DNA of 64,000 nt from NCBI RefSeq assembly GCF_003034915.1, contig NZ_PZJX01000047.1, positions 1 through 64,000 on the forward strand. Reading direction: 5' to 3'. Below the pieces are notes generated by a model. That model made no database searches. It saw only the letters and a program-made list of their open reading frames with translations, and was not told the DNA's origin. Positions 48,983-57,567 of this stretch are shown in pieces (the first letter of the stretch is position 1; each line of letters starts with the position of its first letter). This stretch comes from Mesorhizobium helmanticense. GTDB taxonomy: Bacteria; Pseudomonadota; Alphaproteobacteria; Rhizobiales; Rhizobiaceae. A program made the position numbers and the translations under genes.

Positions 48983-50089
48983 TTACCGCAGCATCCGGGA
49001 AATAAGCTGCGCCGTATAGTCGACCATCGGTACTATGCGCGCATAGTTCAGCCGGGTCGGGCCGATCACGCCAAGCGCACCGATGACGCGAGCGTCCTTG
49101 TCGCGATAGGGCGCGACGACCAGCGACGAGCCCGACAGCGAAAACAGCTTGTTTTCCGAGCCGATGAAGATGCGGACGCCCGGCCCGTCCTCGGCGAGGT
49201 CGAGCAACTGGATCAGCCCGTCCTGCGTTTCCAGGTCCTCGAACAGATGCCTGAGCAGTTCGATGTCGGCCTGGGCGGTGACGTTTTCCAGGAGATTGGC
49301 GCGGCCGCGTACGATGAGCCGCGACGGCAGGCCGCTTTCGGCGCCGGCCCACACCGCCAGGCCCTTCTCGACCAGATCCTGCGACAGCGTGTCGAGGGCG
49401 GCTCTCGTCTCTTCCTTGATGCGGGCGATCTCGATGCGTGCCTCGGCCAGCGTGCGGCCGCGAATATGAGCGTTGAGGAAGTTCGAGGCCTCGTGCAATT
49501 GCGAGATGGTGATGCCGGCGGGCAGGTCGACGACGCGGTTTTCGACATCGCCATTCTGCGAGACGAGCACGGCCAGCGCCTTGGTCGGCTCGAGCTGGAT
49601 GAATTCGATGTGCTTCAGCGCCACTTCGTTCTTGGCGGCGAGCACGAGGCCGGCGCCGCGCGACATGCCGGACAGCATCTGGCTGGCTTCGGTGAGCATA
49701 TGCTCCAGCGTCGCGCCCGAACCGGAAGCCCGCACCTGCGCCTCGATGATGCGGCGCTCCTCGTCGGAGAGGTCGCCAAGCTCCATGAAGGCATCGACGA
49801 AGAAGCGCAGTCCCGCCTGCGTCGGCAGCCGGCCGGCCGAGATATGCGGCGCATAGATCAGGCCGAGATGCTCGAGATCGCTCATCACGTTGCGGATGGT
49901 GGCCGGCGACAGCGACGACGGCAGGATGCGCGACAGGCTGCGCGAGCCAACCGGTTCGCCGTCCCTGAGATAGGAATCGACGATGCGCCGGAAAATATCG
50001 CGCGAGCGCATATCAAGCGATTGGAGTGCTGGCGACTGAAGCACGGGCGACTGGGACGCGGGATCGACTGCCTTGGTCATTCGGGCCAA
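48983..50089 (-). CDS. hrcA: Heat-inducible transcription repressor HrcA
   Basis: 368 aa. N-terminal winged HTH with SRSLSRILPSSLSPATIRNVMSDLEHLGLIYAPHISAGRLPTQAGLRFFVDAFME (the HrcA hallmark), then the GAF-like dimerisation region and the C-terminal VIGALGVIGPTRLNYARIVPMVDYTAQLISRML. It represses heat-shock genes from CIRCE elements. I found no CIRCE sequence in the 147-base spacer to rph. The grpE that often follows is not in this position. Ala/Pro/Gln-rich residues precede the HTH. Confidence 0.97.
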   Translation of the reverse strand: MARMTKAVDPASQSPVLQSPALQSLDMRSRDIFRRIVDSYLRDGEPVGSRSLSRILPSSLSPATIRNVMSDLEHLGLIYAPHISAGRLPTQAGLRFFVDAFMELGDLSDEERRIIEAQVRASGSGATLEHMLTEASQMLSGMSRGAGLVLAAKNEVALKHIEFIQLEPTKALAVLVSQNGDVENRVVDLPAGITISQLHEASNFLNAHIRGRTLAEARIEIARIKEETRAALDTLSQDLVEKGLAVWAGAESGLPSRLIVRGRANLLENVTAQADIELLRHLFEDLETQDGLIQLLDLAEDGPGVRIFIGSENKLFSLSGSSLVVAPYRDKDARVIGALGVIGPTRLNYARIVPMVDYTAQLISRMLR

Positions 50090-50236
50090 AAACCTCCGAT
50101 ATCAAGGATATAGAGTTCGGCGGTGTCAGCGCAACCCGGTTGCGCCCGCGAGACCCGGTCCATTTTCCTTTGCGCCCTGCGCGCCGTGCGGTTACAAGCC
50201 GGCCACGATTCCAGAAATAACAAGAAAGAAGCCCGA

Positions 50237-50953
50237 ATGCGCCCTTCCAAACGCCAACCCGACGAAATGCGCGCGATCTCCTTCGAGCGCGGCGTCTCCA
50301 AGCATGCGGAAGGCTCATGCCTGGTGAAATTCGGCGACACGCATGTTTTGTGCACGGCCAGCATCGAGGAGAAGGTGCCAGGCTGGATGCGCAATTCCGG
50401 CAAGGGCTGGGTTACGGCCGAGTACGGCATGCTGCCGCGTTCGACCGGCGAGCGCATGCGCCGCGAGGCTTCCACCGGCAAGCAGGGCGGGCGCACGCTG
50501 GAAATCCAGCGGCTGATCGGCCGCTCGCTGCGCGCCGTGGTCGATCTGCAGGCGTTGGGCGAGCAGCAGATCACCGTCGATTGCGACGTGATCCAGGCCG
50601 ATGGCGGCACGCGCACCGCCTCGATCACCGGCGGCTGGGTGGCGCTTTACGACTGCCTGCGCTGGATGGAGGCAAGGCAGATGGCCAGCGTCGCCAAGGT
50701 GCTGAAGGACCATGTCGCGGCGATCTCCTGCGGCATCCATGACGGCCAGCCGGTCATCGACCTCGACTATATCGAGGATTCCTCGGCCGGCACCGACGCC
50801 AATTTCGTCATGACAGGCAAGGGCGGCATCGTCGAGATCCAGGGCACGGCCGAGGGCGAGCCTTTTTCGGAAGAGCAGTTCGCGGCGCTGATGGGCCTGG
50901 CCAAGAAAGGCATCCAGCGCCTGGTCAGCCTGCAGCAGATGGCCGTGGTGTAG
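50237..50953 (+). CDS. rph: Ribonuclease PH
   Basis: 238 aa from ATG 50237, family-typical MRPSKRQPDEMRAISFERGVSKHAEGSCLVKFGDTHVLCTASIEEKVPGW, RSTGERMRREASTGKQGGRTLEIQRLIGRSLRAVVDL, and DLDYIEDSSAGTDANFVMTG. It is a phosphorolytic exoribonuclease trimming tRNA 3' ends. It heads a run of rph, VOC gene, rdgB and hemW on the plus strand, divergent from hrcA, a conserved alphaproteobacterial arrangement. Confidence 0.98.
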   Translation: MRPSKRQPDEMRAISFERGVSKHAEGSCLVKFGDTHVLCTASIEEKVPGWMRNSGKGWVTAEYGMLPRSTGERMRREASTGKQGGRTLEIQRLIGRSLRAVVDLQALGEQQITVDCDVIQADGGTRTASITGGWVALYDCLRWMEARQMASVAKVLKDHVAAISCGIHDGQPVIDLDYIEDSSAGTDANFVMTGKGGIVEIQGTAEGEPFSEEQFAALMGLAKKGIQRLVSLQQMAVV

Positions 50954-50976
50954 GCTTTCAATGCCGAGCCTGGACA

Positions 50977-51130
50977 CCCCCCTCTGGCCTGCCGGCCATC
51001 TCCCCCTCAAGGGGGGAGATTGGGTGTCATCGCGGCTTTCGCCAATCTCCAACGTTGCAAAGTGGGCGATAGCCTCGAAGCCGCTGATCTCCCCCCTTGA
51101 GGGGGAGATGGCCGGCAGGCCAGAGGGGGG
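50977..51130. repeat. Palindromic intergenic element, family B, copy 3
   Basis: Arm cccccctctggcctgccggc-catctccccctcaaggggggagatt, a core of about 60 bases, inverted arm gatctccccccttgaggggga-gatggccggcaggccagaggggg. The best-preserved copy. It is inserted between rph and the VOC gene, so it is transcribed within the operon. Its last bases supply the SD of the next gene. Confidence 0.95.
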
Positions 51131-51136
51131 TGCCTC

Positions 51137-51547
51137 GTGACTCCCTCCGCAATCTTGGAATCCGCTCTCTATGTCATCGATCTCAACGCCGCCGAATCTT
51201 TCTATCGCGATGTCCTCGGCCTCGATCTCCTCGGCAAGGTCGACGGCCGCCATCTCTTCTTTCGCTGCGGATCCGGTGTGCTGCTGATCTTCAATGCCGA
51301 GGCGACGAAAGTGCCGCCGGCGCCCGACGCCAGGCTGAAAGTGCCGCCGCACGGCACGGTCGGTGAAGGCCATCTGTGCTTTGCCGCAAGCGCCGACGAA
51401 ATCGCCCGCTGGAAGGCCCATCTCGAGGCGAAAAAAATCGCCATCGAAAGCGAGTTCGAATGGCCGCAAGGCGGCCGCTCGATCTATATTCGCGATCCCT
51501 CCGGCAATTCGATTGAATTCGCCGAACCGAGAATCTGGGGCATCTGA
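51137..51547 (+). CDS. VOC family (glyoxalase/bleomycin-resistance-like) protein
   Basis: 136 aa from GTG 51137. AILESALYVIDLNAAESFYRDVLGLDLLGKVDGRHLFFRCGSGVLLIF and HLCFAASADEIARWKAHLEAKKIAIESEFEWPQGGRSIYIRDPSGNSIEFAEP are the two paired beta-alpha-beta modules with His/Glu ligand positions. Substrate unknown. It overlaps rdgB by one base. The ribosome-binding sequence agagggggg is the tail of the family B repeat. Confidence 0.9.
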   Translation: MTPSAILESALYVIDLNAAESFYRDVLGLDLLGKVDGRHLFFRCGSGVLLIFNAEATKVPPAPDARLKVPPHGTVGEGHLCFAASADEIARWKAHLEAKKIAIESEFEWPQGGRSIYIRDPSGNSIEFAEPRIWGI

Positions 51548-52194
51548 TGCATTCGCTGAACGGACAGAAAATCGTCGTCGCCAGCCACAATGAAGGCAAG
51601 CTGCGCGAATTCGCCGACCTGATGGCGCCCTTCGGTTTCGAAGCGAAGTCGGCAAAGGAATTTGACCTGCCGGAACCGGACGAGACCGGCACCACCTTCG
51701 AGGACAACGCCTATATCAAGGCGTTTGCGGCCGCCCAGGCGACCGGCCTGCCAGCCTTGTCGGACGATTCCGGCCTGTGCGTCGACGCACTTGACGGCGC
51801 GCCCGGCGTCTACACTGCCAATTGGGCCGAAACCCCGGATGGTTCGCGCGACTTCGGCATGGCCATGCAGCGCACCGAAGTGGCGCTGCAGGACGTCGGC
51901 GCGGTCGACCCGGCACAGCGCAAGGGCCGCTTCGTCGCCGTGATCTGCCTGGCCTTTCCCGATGGTGCGGCCGAATATTTCCGGGGCGAGGTCGAGGGCA
52001 CGCTGGTGTGGCCACCGCGCGGCGAGCTTGGCTTCGGCTACGACCCGGTGTTCTTGCCGAACGGGTTCGAAAAGACCTTCGGCGAGATGAGCGCCGCGGA
52101 AAAGCATGGCTGGAAGCCCGGCCAGCCGGAGGCGCTGTCGCATCGCGCCCGCGCCTTCCAGAAATTCGCGCAAGCCCGACTTGGTTCGGCATGA
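51547..52194 (+). CDS. rdgB: Non-canonical purine NTP pyrophosphatase (RdgB/HAM1)
   Basis: 215 aa. KIVVASHNEGKLREFADLMAPFG, ETGTTFEDNAYIKAFAAAQATGLPALSDDSGLCVDALDGAPGVYTANWAE, and GFGYDPVFLPNGFEKTFGEMSAAEKHGWKPGQPEALSHRARAF cover the whole family signature. It removes ITP/XTP (and dITP) from nucleotide pools. Overlaps hemW by ATGA, and lies in the rph operon. Confidence 0.97.
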   Translation: MHSLNGQKIVVASHNEGKLREFADLMAPFGFEAKSAKEFDLPEPDETGTTFEDNAYIKAFAAAQATGLPALSDDSGLCVDALDGAPGVYTANWAETPDGSRDFGMAMQRTEVALQDVGAVDPAQRKGRFVAVICLAFPDGAAEYFRGEVEGTLVWPPRGELGFGYDPVFLPNGFEKTFGEMSAAEKHGWKPGQPEALSHRARAFQKFAQARLGSA

Positions 52195-53354
52195 CCATGC
52201 TGCTCGACCGCAGCCCCGGCTTCGGCGTCTACGTCCACTGGCCGTTCTGCGCGGCCAAGTGCCCCTATTGCGACTTCAACAGCCATGTGCGCCACCAGCC
52301 GGTCGACCAGGAGCGTTTCGCCCGCGCCTTCGAGAGCGAGCTCGCGACGATGCGCGCCCGCACCGGGCCGCGCGAGGTGACCAGCATCTTTCTCGGCGGC
52401 GGCACGCCGTCGCTGATGAAGCCGCAAACCGTGGCGACGGTGCTGGATGCGGTGGCGAAGAACTGGACGGTGCCCGACGGCATAGAGGTGACGCTGGAAG
52501 CCAACCCTTCATCCGTCGAAGCCGAGCGCTTTCGCGGCTACCGCGCGGCGGGCGTCAACCGGGTGTCGCTCGGCGTGCAGGCGCTGAACGACAAGGATTT
52601 GCGCTTCCTTGGCCGCTTGCACAATGTCGAGGAAGCGCTGCATGCGATCGGGCTGGCGCGCGAAATATTCCCGCGGCTGTCCTTCGACCTGATCTACGCG
52701 CGGCCCGGCCAGACACCTGAAGCCTGGCAGGCCGAGCTTGAGCAGGCGATCGGCCATGCCGCAGACCATCTGTCGCTCTACCAGCTGACCATCGAGGAAG
52801 GCACGCCGTTCCACGCACTGCATGCGGCGAAGAAATTCACCATTCCCGACAATGACCACGCCGCCGACCTCTATCAACTGACGCAGGAGATCACTTCAGC
52901 GCACGGATTGCCGGCCTACGAGATTTCCAACCACGCCAGGCCAGGCGCGGAAAGCCGGCACAACCTGACCTATTGGCGCTATGGCGAATATGTCGGCGTC
53001 GGTCCCGGCGCGCATGGCCGCTTCGTCGAGAACGGCCGCCGCACCGTGACGATCGCAGAGAGAATGCCGGAGACCTGGGCCAATCTGGTCGAGGCCAAGG
53101 GCCATGGCGTCACCGGCGGCGAGACCTTGACGCGCTCGGAGGAGGCCGACGAGTTCCTGCTGATGGGGTTGCGGCTGGCCGAGGGCATCGATCTCAGTCG
53201 CTACGAGGCGTTTTCCGGTCGCGGCCTGTCGAGCGCAAGACTGTCTATGCTGCAGGGCGAAGGACTGGTGGCGCCGATCGGCAATTCCCGCCTGCGCGCC
53301 ACGCCGGCCGGCATGATCGTGCTCGACGCGGTGGTGGCGGACCTGGCGCGTTAG
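52191..53354 (+). CDS. hemW: Radical SAM heme chaperone HemW
   Basis: 387 aa from ATG 52191. The Fe-S motif CAAKCPYCDFN (Cys20, 24, 27 in CxxxCxxC) binds the radical SAM cluster, followed by SIFLGGGTPSLM, VTLEANPSS, GVNRVSLGVQALNDKDLRFLGRLHN, and SFDLIYARPGQTPEAWQ. HemW inserts heme into respiratory enzymes. The CxxxCxxC spacing with a following DFN, and the short N-terminus, separate it from HemN, coproporphyrinogen dehydrogenase. Last gene of the rph group. Confidence 0.95.
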   Translation: MTMLLDRSPGFGVYVHWPFCAAKCPYCDFNSHVRHQPVDQERFARAFESELATMRARTGPREVTSIFLGGGTPSLMKPQTVATVLDAVAKNWTVPDGIEVTLEANPSSVEAERFRGYRAAGVNRVSLGVQALNDKDLRFLGRLHNVEEALHAIGLAREIFPRLSFDLIYARPGQTPEAWQAELEQAIGHAADHLSLYQLTIEEGTPFHALHAAKKFTIPDNDHAADLYQLTQEITSAHGLPAYEISNHARPGAESRHNLTYWRYGEYVGVGPGAHGRFVENGRRTVTIAERMPETWANLVEAKGHGVTGGETLTRSEEADEFLLMGLRLAEGIDLSRYEAFSGRGLSSARLSMLQGEGLVAPIGNSRLRATPAGMIVLDAVVADLAR

Positions 53355-53390
53355 GCAAGCAGGCCACGCTCCTCGCCGAGGCTCAGCGCC

Positions 53391-53648
53391 CCCTTTCGTC
53401 ATCCTTGGGCGGGGCGACGCGAAGCGGAGCGCAGACCCGAGGATCCATGCCGTGACGTGTGCGAAGAGGTCCTACGGTCCAGAACGAGGATGGGCTCTTC
53501 CTGCTGCTTGTCTTGCCATGGGTTGCGACTTCTCCACCCGAAGTATTGCACATTCTGCACCGCAGCGGTGCTCACATGTCACGGCATGGATCCTCGGGTC
53601 TTCGCGACGTCGCTCCGCTCCTGCTCTGCCCAAGGATGACGAAGTCGG
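53391..53648. repeat. Family D inverted-repeat element
   Basis: Left arm (53391-53458, ccctttcgtcatccttgggc ... cccgaggatccatgccgtgac) and inverted right arm (53577-53648, gtcacggcatggatcctcggg ... cccaaggatgacgaagtc) around a 118-base core. No gene inside. It abuts the broken EamA gene. Confidence 0.85.
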
Positions 53649-53743
53649 GGATGCCGTACCCAATCTTCGAGCCCGAGAATTGCGCTTCTGGAGACGCGGG
53701 TTTCACGATATCTGGGTTGAAACGCCACTTGCGAGGCATGCCA

Positions 53744-54068
53744 ATGAACCTGACCGTTTCCTCCTGGCAGTTATGGGCGCTGTTGTCGGCGACCTGCCAG
53801 CGGCCAGTTCCAATCGCCTGATACAATCTCGGGGAAAACCTGGCTTTTCCTCGGACTGTCCGGATTGGCTACCGGCGCTTCCTGGCTCTGCTATTTTCGC
53901 GCGCTGAAACTCGGCAATGCGGCGCAGGTGGCGCCGATCGACAAGCTAAGCGTCGTGCTTGTGGCGGTGTTTGGCGCGATCTTTCTCGGCGAGCGACTGT
54001 CCGGCGCGAACTGGCTTGGCGTCGCTCTTATCGCGGCGGGCGCGGTGCTGGTCGCCTATCGGGTGTGA
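53744..54068 (+). pseudogene. Broken EamA family transporter gene
   Basis: Starts ATG 53744 with the family start MNLTVSSWQLWALLSA, then loses roughly 50 codons and changes frame. It resumes with SGKTWLFLGLSGLATGASWLCYFRALKLGNAAQVAPIDKLSVVLVAVFGAIFLGERLSGANWLGVALIAAGAVLVAYRV up to the TGA ending at 54068. The residual 67-codon frame from 53865 could not fold as the full protein. The intact family has about 140 aa, so an internal deletion plus frameshift is the simplest reading. Confidence 0.8.
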
Positions 54069-54141
54069 TGGAACGCCTTCCCGGGCGCTTTTCGTTTCAA
54101 GACGGGTGATGAAGATATCGAAGCGATTGGGCATCGTCCGG

Positions 54142-54333
54142 TCAGTGCTCCGTCGTGCTGTCGGTTTCGGTCCTGGCGTCAGCCAAGAGGCGGCGCAAAA
54201 GCCGTTTGCCGGCTTCCCTGCTGTCGGCAGCGTTCGCGACTTCGGCAGGCACGCTCTTGTCCTTCAGCGCGGCGAAGCGCTTGCGGCCGGCATAATAGGG
54301 CTCGAAAACGTCCTGTATCTTCAGACTGTCCAT
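54142..54333 (-). CDS. Small unrecognised protein, 63 aa
   Basis: From ATG 54333, with GGGAGGAG 7 bases upstream (strong). MDSLKIQDVFEPYYAGRKRFAALKDKSVPAEVANAADSREAGKRLLRRLLADARTETDS. Charged and helical, without signal peptide. Function unknown. Confidence 0.65.
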   Translation of the reverse strand: MDSLKIQDVFEPYYAGRKRFAALKDKSVPAEVANAADSREAGKRLLRRLLADARTETDSTTEH

Positions 54334-54350
54334 CCTGCTCCTCCCGAGAG

Positions 54351-54452
54351 ATCGCATCGGCCCGAAAATCGGAATCGATTTTCGGAAAGCACGATGCGAT
54401 ATCAAAAGCTCTAGAGCGACCTTTGCGCGTCAACGGACGCGCGGCGCTCTAG
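54351..54452. repeat. Two adjacent palindromes (common rhizobial intergenic motif)
   Basis: atcgcatcggcccgaaaatc-ggaat-cgattttcggaaagcacgatgcgat (54351-54400), followed by ctagagcg...cgctctag (54411-54452). The first type recurs widely in Rhizobiales genomes from memory. It could serve as terminator for the 63-aa gene on the other strand or as a REP-like element. Confidence 0.7.
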
Positions 54453-54591
54453 GGATTAAATCCGTCGAGACCGGTTTCGTTCCCTAGTGTGGCGAAGGCA
54501 TGGCGCGCCCTTGACATCTGCGTGGCTTTTGCAACCGGGCGCCAGCCGTGCCAAACAGGCCCAGATGCATGCAAGCGGCTAGAGGGCAGCG

Positions 54592-55518
54592 GTGACCGGC
54601 GACAAACGCAGCTATGTGATCGGGCAAACCGAGCTGGCGGCCCGGCCGCTCGCGCCGGCGCTCTATCTGGTGGCGACGCCGATCGGCAATCTGGCCGACA
54701 TCACGCTGCGGGCGCTGGAAACGCTGGCCGCCGCCGACATCGTCGCCTGCGAGGACACCCGCGTCAGCCGCGTGCTCCTCGACCGCTACGGCATCCGCCG
54801 CCGCACCACGGCCTATCATGAGCACAATGCCGGCGAGGCCGGGCCGAAACTGATCGCGGCACTCGAGGCCGGGCAGAGCGTGGCGCTGATTTCCGACGCC
54901 GGCACGCCGCTGATCTCGGATCCCGGCTACCGGCTGGTCGGTGAGGCGCTGGACCGCGGCATCCGCGTGGTGCCGATCCCCGGCCCGTCGGCGCCGCTTG
55001 CGGCGCTGACGGCGTCGGGCCTGCCTTCCGACGCCTTCCTGTTCGCCGGGTTCTTGCCGGTGAAATCGGGGCAGCGGCTGACGCGGCTCGAAGCGCTGAA
55101 AAGCGTGCCGGCGACGCTGATTTTCTTCGAATCGCCGCGTCGGCTGGCCGAGACGCTTCTCGCCATGGTCGAGGCGCTGGGCGGCGGACGCCAAGCGGCG
55201 ATCGGCCGCGAGCTGACCAAGACGTTCGAGGAAATTCGGACTGGGACGTTGCAGTCGCTCGCCGAGCACTACGCGGCGGCCGACACGCCGAAGGGTGAAA
55301 TCGTCATCTGCGTCGGCCCCACTGAGGCCAAGGCAGACGAACCGGCCGATATCGACCGGCTGCTGCTTTCGCTTGCCGCCGAGATGCCGGCCTCCAAGGC
55401 AGCTGCCGAAGCGGCAAAGATGACCGGCGGCCAGAAACAGGCGCTTTACCGGCGGCTGCTCGAACTGAAGGACAGCAAAAAGGAAGGGGACGTCCCCGGA
55501 AAGGACGGCGATGGCTGA
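54592..55518 (+). CDS. rsmI: 16S rRNA (cytidine1402-2'-O)-methyltransferase
   Basis: 308 aa from GTG 54592. LYLVATPIGNLADITLRALETLAAADIVACEDTR is the RsmI signature, with HEHNAGEAGPKLIAALEAGQSVALISDAGTPLISDPGYRLV and PIPGPSAPLAALTASGLPSDAFLFAGFLPVKSG completing the tetrapyrrole-methylase-like SAM fold. It methylates C1402 in the ribosomal P site. Overlaps yraN by 8 bases, a conserved pair. Confidence 0.97.
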   Translation: MTGDKRSYVIGQTELAARPLAPALYLVATPIGNLADITLRALETLAAADIVACEDTRVSRVLLDRYGIRRRTTAYHEHNAGEAGPKLIAALEAGQSVALISDAGTPLISDPGYRLVGEALDRGIRVVPIPGPSAPLAALTASGLPSDAFLFAGFLPVKSGQRLTRLEALKSVPATLIFFESPRRLAETLLAMVEALGGGRQAAIGRELTKTFEEIRTGTLQSLAEHYAAADTPKGEIVICVGPTEAKADEPADIDRLLLSLAAEMPASKAAAEAAKMTGGQKQALYRRLLELKDSKKEGDVPGKDGDG

Positions 55519-55888
55519 ACGCCCGCTCGCCAGCCGCCGACAAGCCTATCGGCGCGGCCATCGCGGCGAATGGCTGGCGTCGGCGGCGCTGATGCTGAAA
55601 GGCTACCGCATCCTGGCCCGCCGTCATCGCACGCGGTTCGGCGAGATCGACCTGATCGCTCGGCGCGGCGACCTTGTGCTGTTCGTCGAGGTCAAGGCGC
55701 GCCGCACGCTGATGGAAGCGATGGAGGCTGTTCGCTACGATTCGGAGCGCCGTATCGAAAGCGCGGCCGATCTCTGGCTGTCGCGCCAGCCCGACTATAG
55801 CAGGCTGTCAATGCGCTTCGACATGGTGGCGGTGCTGCCCTGGCGCTGGCCCGTGCATGTAGAGAACGCGTTTTATGGGCGCAATTGA
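55511..55888 (+). CDS. yraN: YraN / UPF0102 putative endonuclease
   Basis: 125 aa. RRGHRGEWLASAALMLKGYRILARRHRTRFGEIDLIARRGDLVLFVEVKARRTLMEAMEAVRYDSERRIESAADLWL carries the conserved Glu/Asp/Glu-x-Lys residues of the restriction-endonuclease fold in the UPF0102 family. Possible nuclease. Biological role open. Convergent with uppP, five bases between stops. Confidence 0.93.
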   Translation: MAERPLASRRQAYRRGHRGEWLASAALMLKGYRILARRHRTRFGEIDLIARRGDLVLFVEVKARRTLMEAMEAVRYDSERRIESAADLWLSRQPDYSRLSMRFDMVAVLPWRWPVHVENAFYGRN

Positions 55889-55893
55889 GTGCC

Positions 55894-56700
55894 TCACCCC
55901 CAGATCATCAGCGCCACCAGCCCCACGCCGCCGACGACCAGCCGCCACCAGCCGAACAGCGAATAGCCGTGGCGCGAGACGTATTCGAGCAGGAAGCGCA
56001 CGACGATGAGCGCTGTGACGAAGGCCGCGATGAAGCCGACGGCGATGATCGGCAGGTCGGCGCTGCTCAGCACGTTGCGGTTCTTGAACAGGTCGAAGGC
56101 GAAGGCGCCGACCATGGTCGGGATGGCGAGGAAGAAGGAGAATTCCGCCGCCGCCCGCTTGTCGACGCCCAAAAGCAGCGCTCCGACGATCGTCGAGCCG
56201 GAGCGCGACGTGCCGGGGATCAGCGACAGGCACTGGAACAGGCCGATCTGCAGATAAAGCCTGGTCGGAAACCGCTCGACGTCGCGGTAGACCGGCTTGA
56301 GCTTCATGCGGTCCACCAGGAGCAGGACCACGCCGCCGATGATCAGCATGACGCAGATCAGCCGCGGCGATTCGAACAGGATCGTCTTGATGAAATCATG
56401 CGCCAGCGCACCGATGATGGCCGCCGGCAGGAAGGCGATGAGGATGCCAAGGACGAAATGGCGCGTCAGCCGGTCGTGTGGCAAATCGAGCAGCATCTTC
56501 CACAAGCGGCGGAAATAGACGCTGAGGATCGCCAGTATGGCGCCGAGCTGGATCAGGATCTCGAAGGCCTTGCCGGTCGAGTGAAAGCCAAGAAAATGGC
56601 CGGCAAGCAGGATATGGCCGGTGGAGGAGACAGGAATGAACTCGGTCAGCCCCTCCAGCAGGCCGAGCAGCAGCGCTTCGACGATGGTCTGGCTTTCCAT
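55894..56700 (-). CDS. uppP: Undecaprenyl-diphosphatase UppP (BacA)
   Basis: 268 aa from ATG 56700, about eight membrane helices. EALLLGLLEGLTEFIPVSSTGHILLAGHFLGF (Glu and His active-site residues) and PGTSRSGSTIVGALLLGVDKRAAAEFSFFLAIPTM form the two inverted family repeats. It recycles undecaprenyl pyrophosphate to the monophosphate for peptidoglycan and polysaccharide export, and confers bacitracin tolerance. The 174-base spacer to the GST gene shows no other feature. Confidence 0.97.
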   Translation of the reverse strand: MESQTIVEALLLGLLEGLTEFIPVSSTGHILLAGHFLGFHSTGKAFEILIQLGAILAILSVYFRRLWKMLLDLPHDRLTRHFVLGILIAFLPAAIIGALAHDFIKTILFESPRLICVMLIIGGVVLLLVDRMKLKPVYRDVERFPTRLYLQIGLFQCLSLIPGTSRSGSTIVGALLLGVDKRAAAEFSFFLAIPTMVGAFAFDLFKNRNVLSSADLPIIAVGFIAAFVTALIVVRFLLEYVSRHGYSLFGWWRLVVGGVGLVALMIWG

Positions 56701-56874
56701 GGCAACCTCGGCGTTGGTGAGAGAGCTTGAAGGAACGGCTTGCGAAAGGGCTTGCTTGTCACGGCGCGGAACTCCCCCTATAGGTCGCAGCACCCTGACA
56801 GCCCGCTGAATCGGGCGGTCAAGACTTACCGGCGCAGCCGGCGATTTGCCAGTGCGCTCTATTATCGCGGGACC

Positions 56875-57567
56875 ATGCTGACGCTTTTTCACCACCCGAT
56901 GTTCGCCGCCTGCCGGTTCGTGCGCCTCGCTTTCGGCGAGTATGGCGAGGAGCTGGCGCTGATCGAGGAAAAGCCGTGGACGCGGCGCAAGGAGTTTTTG
57001 GCGCTGAATCCGGCCGGAACCTTGCCGATCCTGCTGGCCGAAGGCGACGTGCCGATCGTCGGCGCCATGGTCATCGCCGAATATCTCGACGAGACGCGCG
57101 GCGTCTTGAAGCGCGACAAGCGGCTGTTCGCCGAGGACCCGATGGAGCGCGCCGAAATCCGCCGGCTGACCGACTGGTACCTCAGCAAGGCCGAGAGCGA
57201 GGTGACAAGGCACCTGGTGCGCGAACGCGTGCTGAAGCCGGTCATGCCGGAGACGGCGGGCGGCGGCTCGCCCGATTCGGGAGCGATCCGCGCCGCGCGC
57301 GCCAATATCCGCCAGCACATGAAATACACCAACTGGCTGGCCGGCACCCGCCACTGGCTGGCCGGCAACAAGGTGACCTATGCCGACCTCGCCGCGGCGG
57401 CGGCGCTTTCGGTGCTCGACTATCTCGGCGAGATCGACTGGCGCGAGCACAGTGCCGCGCGCGAATGGTACACGCGGGTGAAATCGCGGCCATCGTTCCG
57501 GCCGCTTCTGTCCGACAGGGTGCGCGGCCTGTCGCCGGTGTCGCATTATGCGGACCTCGATTTCTAA
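56875..57567 (+). CDS. Glutathione S-transferase family protein
   Basis: 230 aa. N-terminal thioredoxin-like domain (MLTLFHHPMFAACRFVRLAFGEYGEELALIEEKPWTRRKEFLALNPAGTLPILLAEGDVPIVGAMVIAEYLDE) with the cis-Pro in GTLPIL, then a helical C-terminal domain (NIRQHMKYTNWLAGTRHWLAGNKVTYADLAAAAALSVLDYLGEIDW). Conjugates or binds glutathione. Ends in TAA. Overlaps queG by 20 bases. Confidence 0.93.
   Translation: MLTLFHHPMFAACRFVRLAFGEYGEELALIEEKPWTRRKEFLALNPAGTLPILLAEGDVPIVGAMVIAEYLDETRGVLKRDKRLFAEDPMERAEIRRLTDWYLSKAESEVTRHLVRERVLKPVMPETAGGGSPDSGAIRAARANIRQHMKYTNWLAGTRHWLAGNKVTYADLAAAAALSVLDYLGEIDWREHSAAREWYTRVKSRPSFRPLLSDRVRGLSPVSHYADLDF

Noticed and set aside
50090..50236. CIRCE heat-shock operator between hrcA and rph
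   Set aside because: No TTAGCACTC-N9-GAGTGCTAA-like sequence is present; only a short gcgcaacccggttgcgc palindrome is visible.
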